The notes below the pieces were generated by a model. That model saw nothing but the letters and a program-made list of their open reading frames with translations. It searched no databases and was not told where the DNA came from. Shown in pieces: positions 15,050 to 22,389 of a stretch of DNA of 64,000 bases; position 1 is the stretch's first letter; every line of letters starts with the position of its first letter. The stretch is taken from contig NZ_AGRW01000036.1 of NCBI RefSeq assembly GCF_000255555.1, forward strand, positions 1 to 64,000, in the 5' to 3' direction. Source of the stretch: Treponema saccharophilum DSM 2985. GTDB lineage: Bacteria; Spirochaetota; Spirochaetia; Treponematales; Treponemataceae. The position numbers were made by a program, and so were the translations under genes.

Positions 15050-17137
15050 ATGCCAATGAAAAGCATAAAACTCAAGCTAGTCCTTGCAAATGTAGGACTT
15101 ATCGTCTTTTCCGCACTTCTCATAACGCTGCCTATCATAATGATACAGTACAGCTCGAAGATGGAGGAGACGAACGACGACGCGGAGGACAAGATTCTTC
15201 AGGGGAACCTCAAGATATCGAATTTCCTGAACGAGCCTATAACGATAATAAACAACGTCAGCTGCTACCTGAAATCGCATGAAGACAACCAAGAATCCAT
15301 CGAGAATTTCTTCGAATACCTTCTGAAGGGCAAAGACACGTTCTCGGAGCTTTATTATTCGGGCGCGGTTCCCGTAAAGGACGGCGGATTCTTCTGGGCG
15401 AACGACCGCTGGGCGCCGCCCTCCGATTACGACCAGACGACGCGCGCATGGTACAAGGCAGGACGGCAGACGGCGAACGGAAAAATCTCGATTTCCGACC
15501 CGTACCTCGACAGCGTGACGAATTCGATGGTCGCGGCGCTCTCGACAAGCATCAACAGGAACGGCGAATTCTGCGGGGTAGCCGCAATCGACATTCAGCT
15601 TGACGAGCTCAACGAGCTCGTCGCCCCGATAAAGCTCTCCCGCAGCGGAAAATCGTTCCTCCTCGACAGGTCGGGGAAATACGTCACGAACCCGGACACG
15701 AGCCTCCTCATGAAAGCGAATTTCTTCGAGGAATTCGACCTCCAGAAATTCCAGGGGAACATAACGGTCGGGAAAACGTTCTTCACCGCGAACGACGGGA
15801 AAGGGCGCTATTTCGCCGCGCGCGGAATTTCGGACGAGAGCGGATGGATTTTCGTGACGATTGGACCGAGGCACGAGCTTTTCGAGAATCTCCAGAAGAA
15901 CATCATCGCAATACTCTTCCTCTCTCTTGTCTCTGTCGGCATCGGACTTCTCATCGCGTTCATCATCGCGCACACAATCGTAAGGCCTATCACCATCGTC
16001 AAGGACACGATAATCGGAATCGCGGAGGGAAACGCCGACCTCACCAAGAGAATCAAGTCCTCAAGCAACGACGAGATAGGAATCCTCGTCGCGGGATTCA
16101 ACAAATTCTCCGAGAAGCTCCAGAACATCATCGGCGACGTCAAGCACTCGAAGGAATCTCTCATCGACGCGGGAAACGACCTCTCGGACAGCTCCCATGC
16201 GGCGGCAAGCGCGATAACGGAGATTCTCGCGAACATCGAAAGCATGCATTCCCAGATAAACAACCAGCACAACAGCGTCACGGAGACGGCGGGCGCGGTC
16301 AACGAGATTGCGTCAAACATCGAGTCGCTCGAGAGGATGATAGACAACCAGTCGCAGAGCGTCAGCCAGGCGAGCGCGGCAGTCGAGGAGATGATTGGGA
16401 ACATCCGCTCGGTGAACAACTCCGTCGAGAAGATGGCGGACTCGTTCACGGAGCTTGAGGAGACGGCGCGCAACGGAATCTCGAAGCAGACGGCGATGAA
16501 CCAGCGCATCGAGCAGATTGAGAGCCAGTCGCAGATGCTCCAGGAAGCGAACCAGGCGATAGCGTCAATCGCGGAGCAGACGAACCTCCTCGCGATGAAC
16601 GCGGCAATCGAGGCGGCGCATGCAGGAGAGGCAGGAAAGGGCTTCAGCGTCGTCGCTGACGAAATCAGAAAGCTTTCCGAGACGTCGCAGGAGCAGTCGA
16701 TGACAATCGGCGAGCAGCTCAACGCAATCCGCGAGTCGATAACGACGGTCGTAGGCGCATCGGAGCAGTCGAGCCAGGCGTTCGGCTCCGTGTCGGACAA
16801 AATCCAGGAGACGGACCAGCTCGTCAGGCAGATAAAGGCCGCGATGATTGAGCAGATGGAAGGCTCGCAGCAGATAAGCGACGCCCTCCACACGATGAAC
16901 GACAGCACAATCGAAGTCCACTCGGCATCGGCGGAGATGAGCGAGGGCAACAAAGCAATTCTCGAGGAGGTCAAGAACCTCCAGAACGCGACGACCCTCA
17001 TGAAGGGCAGCATGGAGGAGATGTCAATCGGAGCGCAGAAAATCAACGAGTGCGGAACGACGCTCGGCGATGTCTCCGGAAAGATGAGCGACTCCATAAA
17101 AGCAATCGGAAGCCAGATAGACCAGTTCAAAGTCTGA
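15050..17137 (+). CDS. Methyl-accepting chemotaxis protein with dCache amino-acid-type sensor
   Basis: Transmembrane chemoreceptor signalling to CheA/CheW. TM1 is residues ~12-33, the periplasmic dCache_1 domain ~35-280, TM2 ~283-305, then HAMP and a long signalling coiled coil. The kinase-control tip AEQTNLLAMNAAIEAAHAGE lies near residues 507-526. The sensor carries Tyr127, Arg132, Trp134, Tyr135, Asp150 and Asp181 with the spacing Y-x4-R-x-W-Y, matching the published amino-acid-binding motif of dCache receptors such as PctA, so amino acids are the likely ligands. No CheR-binding pentapeptide is seen at the end. It is a single gene closed by a strong terminator. Confidence 0.93.
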   Translation: MPMKSIKLKLVLANVGLIVFSALLITLPIIMIQYSSKMEETNDDAEDKILQGNLKISNFLNEPITIINNVSCYLKSHEDNQESIENFFEYLLKGKDTFSELYYSGAVPVKDGGFFWANDRWAPPSDYDQTTRAWYKAGRQTANGKISISDPYLDSVTNSMVAALSTSINRNGEFCGVAAIDIQLDELNELVAPIKLSRSGKSFLLDRSGKYVTNPDTSLLMKANFFEEFDLQKFQGNITVGKTFFTANDGKGRYFAARGISDESGWIFVTIGPRHELFENLQKNIIAILFLSLVSVGIGLLIAFIIAHTIVRPITIVKDTIIGIAEGNADLTKRIKSSSNDEIGILVAGFNKFSEKLQNIIGDVKHSKESLIDAGNDLSDSSHAAASAITEILANIESMHSQINNQHNSVTETAGAVNEIASNIESLERMIDNQSQSVSQASAAVEEMIGNIRSVNNSVEKMADSFTELEETARNGISKQTAMNQRIEQIESQSQMLQEANQAIASIAEQTNLLAMNAAIEAAHAGEAGKGFSVVADEIRKLSETSQEQSMTIGEQLNAIRESITTVVGASEQSSQAFGSVSDKIQETDQLVRQIKAAMIEQMEGSQQISDALHTMNDSTIEVHSASAEMSEGNKAILEEVKNLQNATTLMKGSMEEMSIGAQKINECGTTLGDVSGKMSDSIKAIGSQIDQFKV

Positions 17138-17155
17138 GCCTCATGCGGAAAGATG

Positions 17156-17185
17156 CGCGCGGGATTTTCCCGCGCGTTTTTTTTT
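17156..17185 (+). terminator. Rho-independent terminator of the chemoreceptor gene
   Basis: Perfect stem CGCGCGGG/CCCGCGCG (extended by an A-T pair) with a three-base loop and nine T. Confidence 0.92.
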
Positions 17186-17242
17186 CTGGGGAATTCTTAA
17201 AAAACGCGCGTTCCTGTATACTCTGCGGCTCAGGAGAAAAAC

Positions 17243-17707
17243 ATGGAAGATTTTTACAGGATGCTCTGCGCGAAGCTGTCCGCGCTTGTCGATGGGGAGA
17301 GAAATCCCGTTCCGAACATGGCAAACGCGGCCGCCCTCCTCTTCCAGGATTTGGAGCGGATAAACTGGGCGGGATTCTACACAATGACGGACGGGGGATA
17401 CCTTCTTCTCGCCCCGTTCCAGGGGAAACCCGCATGCATACAGATTCCGTTCGGGAAAGGCGTGTGCGGAACCGCGGCAGAAACGGACTCGACGCAGCTT
17501 GTCGACGACGTCCACTCGTTCAGCGGGCACATCGCATGCGACGCGGCCTCCCGCTCAGAGATTGTAGTTCCCATACACGGCAGGGACGGGAGCGTCGTCG
17601 CAGTCCTCGACATCGACAGCCCCGAAACGGCGCGTTTCACCAAGGAAGACAAGGCGGGGCTTGAGGAAGTCGCCCGGATAATGGAAAAAGCCTGCGACTG
17701 GCACTAA
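17243..17707 (+). CDS. msrC: Free methionine-(R)-sulfoxide reductase (GAF-type fRMsr)
   Basis: Reduces free Met-R-sulfoxide in the cytosol with thioredoxin. The whole 154 residues form one GAF domain with the family blocks NWAGFYTM, GPFQGKPAC-like LAPFQGKPAC, FGKGVCGTAA, GHIACDAASRSEIVVPI and VLDIDSP. The three cysteines of the catalytic system are present as Cys65, Cys75 and Cys99, with the same 10 and 24 spacing as in the Neisseria enzyme. GGAGAAAAAC precedes the ATG and TATACT lies at 17217-17222. It lies between a chemoreceptor and a Crp/Fnr gene in an oxidative-stress context. Confidence 0.92.
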   Translation: MEDFYRMLCAKLSALVDGERNPVPNMANAAALLFQDLERINWAGFYTMTDGGYLLLAPFQGKPACIQIPFGKGVCGTAAETDSTQLVDDVHSFSGHIACDAASRSEIVVPIHGRDGSVVAVLDIDSPETARFTKEDKAGLEEVARIMEKACDWH

Positions 17708-17743
17708 ATCCCGCGGAAAAACGGATTCGTCCGAGTTTATTTG

Positions 17744-17752
17744 TGATATAGT
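17744..17752 (+). promoter_or_regulatory. Extended -10 of the Crp/Fnr gene, leaderless arrangement
   Basis: TGA-TATAGT ends six bases before the ATG at 17759. Transcription would start at or next to the start codon, and no Shine-Dalgarno is present. Confidence 0.6.
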
Positions 17753-17758
17753 GTCACC

Positions 17759-18415
17759 ATGAACGACATCAGCCATGTATTCACATTCTGGGAAGACCTT
17801 ACGGAAAAGGAGCGCGCATCGCTTTCCGATGCGGTAAGGACCGAGCGATACGAGAAGGGAACCCTCATCCACCAGTCGGAAAACGGCTGCAAGGGCGTAA
17901 TGGCAGTGACGAAAGGCTCGCTCAGGGTCTACTGCGTCTCCGACGAAGGAAGGGAAGTTACGCTCTACCGCGTGGAGGCGGGGGACATCTGCGTTCTTTC
18001 TGCGTCATGCCTCATGGAATCGATTGTGTTCGACGTGCTGATAGAAGCCGAGGACGACACCGAAGTCCTCGTCATCCCGCCGCACGCCCTCCACAAAATC
18101 GAGGAGCAGAACCCGCGCGCGAGCCTTTTCGTCTACAAGAACGCCACGGAAAAATTCTCGGAAGTGCTCTGGACGCTCCAGAGCCTGCTGTTCATGAAAA
18201 TCGACCAGCGACTTGCCAGGTACATCCGCGACGAGGCGAAGCGGAAGGGCAGCAGCATAATCCAGACAACGCACGAGGAGCTTGCGAGGCAAATCGGAAG
18301 CGTCAGGGAAGTCGTGACGAAAACGCTGAAATACCTCGCGGACGAAGGCGCCGTGGCGCTCGGGCGGGGGAAAATCGAGATAACGGACGAGCAGAAGCTC
18401 CGCCGTTTCTGCTGA
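17759..18415 (+). CDS. Crp/Fnr-family transcriptional regulator
   Basis: A 218-residue regulator with an N-terminal cyclic-nucleotide-type beta-roll (residues ~15-125), a long dimer helix, and a C-terminal winged helix (about 160-210) with the recognition region HEELARQIGSVREVVTKTLK. The N-terminal Fe-S cysteines of classic Fnr are absent; scattered Cys residues (for example CVLSASC) do not form that motif. The effector is therefore unknown; a redox or nitrosative signal is plausible from the neighbours. A TGTGA/TCACA site before the ferredoxin operon at 20152 is a candidate target. The start has no Shine-Dalgarno and appears leaderless. Confidence 0.88.
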   Translation: MNDISHVFTFWEDLTEKERASLSDAVRTERYEKGTLIHQSENGCKGVMAVTKGSLRVYCVSDEGREVTLYRVEAGDICVLSASCLMESIVFDVLIEAEDDTEVLVIPPHALHKIEEQNPRASLFVYKNATEKFSEVLWTLQSLLFMKIDQRLARYIRDEAKRKGSSIIQTTHEELARQIGSVREVVTKTLKYLADEGAVALGRGKIEITDEQKLRRFC

Positions 18416-18449
18416 CGCCCCCGCCTTTTTCACGAAGCACGAGGAAGTC

Positions 18450-19052
18450 TCAGTTCGCTGAGGGCGCGCCTTCCGAACCGCTTCCATCGTCCGCGAAGCT
18501 TCCGAGATATTTCTCGACGACGCGGCGCGCGAATTCGCTGTTCGCGGGAAGCGCTTTCTTTATCTCCGAATCGGGAACGAACATAAGGACATAGACCGTT
18601 CCGTCGTCGCCGATAAAACGGTCGGCGCGGATAATCCCCGCGATTTTCACCGACGCGACCGCCGACTGGAAATCCTTCAGCTCCTGCGAGCTTTCGCCGT
18701 CGGCGCCCGCCGCAACAGATTCCTGCTGGGCTATCGCGTTGACTTCCTGCTTTATGTAGAACGCAATCTGCGCCTTTCCGTCCAAATCAGCAGCAGTCGT
18801 CGATGATTTCACGTCGGCATACTTTGCCTCGCCGGAAGCGAAATACCCCTCCTCGTCGACAGGCCCCCTCCAGTAATAGCCGTTCTTGTTGTAGCGGCTC
18901 TTGAACTGCTGGCCTACCCAGCTCGGAAGCCCCATCTCCTCATTCTGCTTGAACGCGGCCGTATCGCGCGCATCCCCCGTCGGCTTCGTCGCGCAGCCGG
19001 CAAACGTCCCGAGCAGCACGGCGGAAAAAACTGCACCAATAATTTTTTTCAT
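18450..19052 (-). CDS. LPP20-like lipoprotein of unknown function
   Basis: A 200-residue lipoprotein with signal MKKIIGAVFSAVLLGTFAGC (Cys20). The body includes YFASGEAKYADVKSSTTAADLDGKAQ-type sequence, that is, an ASGEA motif followed by a helix of small residues that resembles the LPP20/FlgT-N fold, where many repeated DNA-encoded Ala and Lys residues precede a VAGI..ADRFIG-type strand. The Ser/Gly/Glu-rich end is low complexity. It is followed upstream on the same strand by another lipoprotein gene, so the two may be co-transcribed. The family assignment is tentative. Confidence 0.65.
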   Translation of the reverse strand: MKKIIGAVFSAVLLGTFAGCATKPTGDARDTAAFKQNEEMGLPSWVGQQFKSRYNKNGYYWRGPVDEEGYFASGEAKYADVKSSTTAADLDGKAQIAFYIKQEVNAIAQQESVAAGADGESSQELKDFQSAVASVKIAGIIRADRFIGDDGTVYVLMFVPDSEIKKALPANSEFARRVVEKYLGSFADDGSGSEGAPSAN

Positions 19053-19103
19053 AAAACCCCCATATATTTTTCTCCAAAACCGGAAACGGAATTGGCTGTT
19101 GAC

Positions 19104-19943
19104 CTAATTCATCTGGGCCATGGCGCCGACGACAGCCCCTCCAATCCATGTCAGCACGGAAACGGGAACCGTCACGACCGTCCCCACAAGCCCCGCGACG
19201 GCAGCGGTCGAGGCGGCATCGGCGGCGGCGGAACAGGAAACGGACATCTTGTTCCCGAACACCTGCGTCTCGACTGGAATTATCTCCTCGCCGTCGGCAC
19301 GCGACAGGACAGAAACATCCCTGTCGAACCTGTCCACGGTAATGACGTTGCTCGTAAACGGAATGTGATATTCGGGATAATACTGAATTCTGTTCGCCTC
19401 CCGAGCCGCCGCCGCGGTCTCCTTCGCCTTCCTGTAATCGGGCATTTTCCAGTACGCGTTCCCGTACACCACGGCGCTGTATCCGCCGGAAAAATTGTAC
19501 AGCGCGTAACCGGCGCATTTCAGTGCATTCCACGCGGAGGCCCCGGCGATGACGAACGGCTTGCCGAGAAACGAATAGAGAATGAACCCCACGTCGGGCG
19601 TGCTTTCCACCCTGACGCGCTCGGATTCCTTCACGGAACGGAAAAACTGACCGGGCGCGTTTTTTTCGGGAGCGAAACCCACGCGGCTCGCCACGGCGCC
19701 CGGCATTTCCGGCACGTCCTGGGCGGCGCACTCTTCGTCGTCTTCCTGCCGTTCCTCATCGAAAGCGGAGAACGACTCCTCGCTCAGCGTCTTTTCGTCG
19801 CGCATGAGGATATCCGTCCCCGACACGAGCCAGCCATCCCTGTACAGCCGGCTGCTCGCCTTCGTATACACGCGCGTGCTCGTGCAGGAGCACGCAACGA
19901 CAGGAAAAAGGACGGCGAATGCAAAAATTTTCATGCGGTTCAT
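19104..19943 (-). CDS. Lipoprotein with C-terminal hydrophobic segment, unknown function
   Basis: I do not recognise this 279-residue protein. The ATG at 19943 has GGAG five bases upstream and opens a signal with a lipobox (VVACSC); an earlier in-frame start at 20015 would add 24 residues. Residues ~110-190 contain an aromatic-rich stretch (FILYSFLGKPFVIAGASAW, YALYNFSGGYSAVVYGNAYW). The last ~45 residues are Ala/Val/Gly-rich and long enough to span a membrane. The same strand and a 51-base gap suggest co-transcription with the LPP20-like gene. Confidence 0.65.
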   Translation of the reverse strand: MNRMKIFAFAVLFPVVACSCTSTRVYTKASSRLYRDGWLVSGTDILMRDEKTLSEESFSAFDEERQEDDEECAAQDVPEMPGAVASRVGFAPEKNAPGQFFRSVKESERVRVESTPDVGFILYSFLGKPFVIAGASAWNALKCAGYALYNFSGGYSAVVYGNAYWKMPDYRKAKETAAAAREANRIQYYPEYHIPFTSNVITVDRFDRDVSVLSRADGEEIIPVETQVFGNKMSVSCSAAADAASTAAVAGLVGTVVTVPVSVLTWIGGAVVGAMAQMN

Positions 19944-19987
19944 GGCAATCTCCAAATAATGCGGCGCGCGTTCGGAAGCGAAGCCTC

Positions 19988-20010
19988 CGAAAAAGTGTAA
20001 CACTTTTTCG
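19988..20010. promoter_or_regulatory. Perfect 11-1-11 palindrome in a divergent intergenic region
   Basis: CGAAAAAGTGT and ACACTTTTTCG flank a single A. It lies 45 bases upstream of a lipoprotein start (minus) and 142 upstream of the ferredoxin start (plus). The size and one-base centre resemble an operator for a dimeric repressor; the sequence does not match the Fur-type box at 2154. Read on either strand, the T-rich arm could also form a hairpin. Confidence 0.55.
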
Positions 20011-20072
20011 CGCAATCAACAAATTGTCAGGGAACCGGACTTTCCTGCGACGGCGGAAAAAATTCCGCGTTG

Positions 20073-20087
20073 TGTGACTTAATCACA
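20073..20087 (+). promoter_or_regulatory. Crp/Fnr-like inverted repeat upstream of the ferredoxin operon
   Basis: TGTGA, five bases, TCACA. The classic Crp site has six bases between the half-sites, so this is a variant. It lies 65 bases before the ferredoxin start and is a candidate target of the Crp/Fnr regulator encoded at 17759. Confidence 0.45.
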
Positions 20088-20151
20088 TACGGCGAACAGA
20101 AAAAAAGCTAGAATCCCGAAGAAAACGAAAATCAATTCTGGAGGTTGAGCG

Positions 20152-20358
20152 ATGGCGAACCGTAAAACGGCCTTCGTGGACGTCTCGCATTGCGCGGCAT
20201 GCGGCGCATGCGCGGCAGTATGCCCGAGAGGGGCGATTTCAGTCATCGGAGGATGCTTCGCGCAGGTGGATTCGGAAAAATGCGTCGGGTGCGGTCTTTG
20301 CGCGAGGACATGCCCGGCAGGAACGATAACGGCATCATATGCGGGAGGCAGGTCGTGA
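20152..20358 (+). CDS. Two-cluster 4Fe-4S ferredoxin
   Basis: A 68-residue soluble electron carrier. Two complete CxxCxxCxxxCP motifs are present: CAACGACAAVCP (residues ~14-25) and CVGCGLCARTCP (~44-55), each expected to bind one 4Fe-4S cluster. GGAGGTTGAGCG precedes the ATG. Its stop overlaps the GTG start of the next gene (GTGA at 20355-20358), so the two products are translationally coupled and probably form one electron-transfer unit. Confidence 0.93.
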   Translation: MANRKTAFVDVSHCAACGACAAVCPRGAISVIGGCFAQVDSEKCVGCGLCARTCPAGTITASYAGGRS

Positions 20359-20960
20359 AGCAGAAAAAATGGTACAGCAGGCTTTGGATATGGTCCATCG
20401 CGTATTTCGCGCTCGGGTTCTTCAACATACTCTTCGCGTGGCTCGGGCTTCTCGATTTTCTCATCCCGCTCGTCATCGCAGCGGCGGGCGGTGGAAAATG
20501 GTTCTGCAACAACATGTGCGGGCGCGGGCAGCTTTTCAACGTGCTCGGCTCGTCGCTCAAGATTTCCCGCGGGAAGCCGACGCCAAAAGCGATATCGTCG
20601 AGGGCATTCCGGCTCGCTTTCCTTGCGTTCTTCCTTACGATGTTCGCTGCGATGGTCTTCCAGACGTACCTTGTCGCAAGCGGAGCCGAATCGCTAAGGC
20701 AGGCGATAAAGCTGCTGTGGACGTTCCGCGTCCCGTGGTCTTTCGCATACCAGCCGGGAATTATTCCGGAAGGTTTCGAATGGATTGCGCAGTTCGCGTT
20801 CGGATTCTACAGCATGATGCTGACCTCCACGATAATCGGGCTTGTCTTCATGGCGGCGTACAGGCCGAGAAGCTGGTGCACGTTCTGCCCGATGGGAACG
20901 ATGACGCAGGAAATATGCAGGCTGAAAGCAGGAGCGAAAAAGCCGCACGACGGCAAATAG
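20355..20960 (+). CDS. NapH/CcoG-like membrane 4Fe-4S protein
   Basis: A 201-residue inner-membrane protein with about four helices and two cysteine motifs: CNNMCGRGQLF (residues ~51-61) and WCTFCPMGT (~176-184). Both lie at membrane edges, as in the NapH/NosR/CcoG group. The start is the GTG at 20355, overlapping the ferredoxin stop; no ATG lies at a suitable place. The protein lacks the full ferredoxin domain of NapH, which the separate small ferredoxin may supply. Role: likely electron transfer between a quinone or flavin source and a periplasmic or cytosolic acceptor; the acceptor is not in the window. Confidence 0.8.
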   Translation: MKQKKWYSRLWIWSIAYFALGFFNILFAWLGLLDFLIPLVIAAAGGGKWFCNNMCGRGQLFNVLGSSLKISRGKPTPKAISSRAFRLAFLAFFLTMFAAMVFQTYLVASGAESLRQAIKLLWTFRVPWSFAYQPGIIPEGFEWIAQFAFGFYSMMLTSTIIGLVFMAAYRPRSWCTFCPMGTMTQEICRLKAGAKKPHDGK

Positions 20961-21014
20961 ACGGGAGAAGCCGGTTTTTCCCGACTTCCCCGTCAAAAAG
21001 GCGCGCCCTCCGGC

Positions 21015-22250
21015 CTAGCGGAGCTGGGTGCGGCCAATCTCGTTCTCCATGCGCCATTTTATGCATCGGTTGAGATAATCGACGTAATCGGCGTTGCGGC
21101 ACATCCCCTTCCCCTCGATGTCCGATATCTTCGCGACATCCTGGCCGTTGCATTTGACGACCTTCATGACGATGTTGAGCGCGGGAACGTCCGTGTCGTT
21201 GGAAAGGAACGTCCCGATTCCGAACGCGACGCGGCAGCGTGAGCTGAATTTGTCGTGGAGCGCAGTCGCCCGCCCGAAGTCGAGGCTGTCGGAGAAAAGC
21301 AGCGTCTTCGTAATCGGGTCTATTCCGAGCTTCTCGTAATGGCGGAGCATCTTCTCGCCCCAAACGAACGGGTCGCCCGAGTCGTGCCTCACGCCCGAGA
21401 AGAGCGTCGCGTACGTGAGCTGGAAGTCGCGGAGGAAGCAGTCTGTCGTAATCGTGTCGGTAAGCGCGGTGCCGTTCAGGATTCCGTATTCCTTGACCCA
21501 TGCGTCGAGCGCGTACCAGTTCGAGTATGCGGGATTGTGCTTGTGGTTCCCCTGACCCGCGCACATTATCCACTCGTGCGCCATCGTCCCGACGGGAGTC
21601 ACGCCGTACTTCCGCGCAAGCTCGACGTTGCTCGTGCCGACGAAATGCGACTCGGCAAAGCGGGAATCGTTGTCGCGGAGCATCGACACGGCAAGCTCCT
21701 GAGCGCGCGCCGAAAGCCTTCTCCGCAACCCGAATTCGCTGAAATTCCCGAGCCGGAACGAGCCGTCGCAAAGCGCCCCGATTTTTTTTGAGAGCTTCCG
21801 CTCGAACTGCCCGAAAAGCTCGTCGGAATCGTACGCATAGCGGAAATAGACCTCGTTCACGATGGCGAGAATCGGAATCTCGTACATCGACGTGTTCAGC
21901 CACGTCCCGCTCGCCTCTATGCGGAGCCCGCACGGCGCGTTCCCGTCAATCGTGAAATCCTCGTAGCGCGCGTGCCAAAGCCTGAGAAAATCGACGTAGC
22001 TTCCCTTTATCCACCGTATTTTGTCGAGGTAGGCAAGCTCGTCCTCCGTGAAGCGCAGCTCGCAGAAGAGCCTGACCTGCCTCCTGATTTCCTCGACCAT
22101 CTCCGGCGTGAACTTGACGTCGGAATTCCTGCAGCGGAAATCCCATGTCGTCTTGTAGTCGCTGAACTGATGGAAAATTGCCTGCCCCATCGAAAATTTG
22201 TAGGCATCCTCGCACAAAAGGCTCGTTACTACCTGTGATTTATCCAGCAT
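21015..22250 (-). CDS. pncB: Nicotinate phosphoribosyltransferase
   Basis: Makes nicotinate mononucleotide from nicotinate and PRPP in the NAD salvage (Preiss-Handler) route. The protein is 411 residues from the ATG at 22250, close to the usual ~400. Family blocks are visible: LLCEDAYKFSMGQAIF at the N-terminus, SEFGLRRRLS around the nicotinate site, GTSNVELARKYG, GTMAHEWIM and the PRPP-site region SGVRHDSGDPFVWGEK, then LLFSDSLDFG. The catalytic His is in the TMAHEW segment. An in-frame ATG at 22283 would add 11 residues. It follows the HEAT-protein terminator and is probably its own unit. Confidence 0.93.
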   Translation of the reverse strand: MLDKSQVVTSLLCEDAYKFSMGQAIFHQFSDYKTTWDFRCRNSDVKFTPEMVEEIRRQVRLFCELRFTEDELAYLDKIRWIKGSYVDFLRLWHARYEDFTIDGNAPCGLRIEASGTWLNTSMYEIPILAIVNEVYFRYAYDSDELFGQFERKLSKKIGALCDGSFRLGNFSEFGLRRRLSARAQELAVSMLRDNDSRFAESHFVGTSNVELARKYGVTPVGTMAHEWIMCAGQGNHKHNPAYSNWYALDAWVKEYGILNGTALTDTITTDCFLRDFQLTYATLFSGVRHDSGDPFVWGEKMLRHYEKLGIDPITKTLLFSDSLDFGRATALHDKFSSRCRVAFGIGTFLSNDTDVPALNIVMKVVKCNGQDVAKISDIEGKGMCRNADYVDYLNRCIKWRMENEIGRTQLR

Positions 22251-22328
22251 ATTGCCGTCCCCCTTTTTCCTTGTTATGTTCATTTTAACAATATCACAGT
22301 AAACGTCAAGCAAAATACGCGCGAAAAC

Positions 22329-22357
22329 AAAAAAAAGACGCCGCGGAAAACGGCGTC
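22329..22357 (-). terminator. Terminator of the dut-lptFG-tgt-HEAT unit
   Basis: On the minus strand GACGCCG, a seven-base loop and CGGCGTC form a perfect stem followed by eight T, 33 bases after the HEAT-gene stop. Confidence 0.88.
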
Positions 22358-22389
22358 CATAAAAACGCGGAGCCATCAAGCCCCGTGGC

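Noticed and set aside
20960-21005. Inverted repeat after the NapH-like gene
   Set aside because: The stem has several mismatches and no T-run on the plus strand, so I cannot call a terminator.
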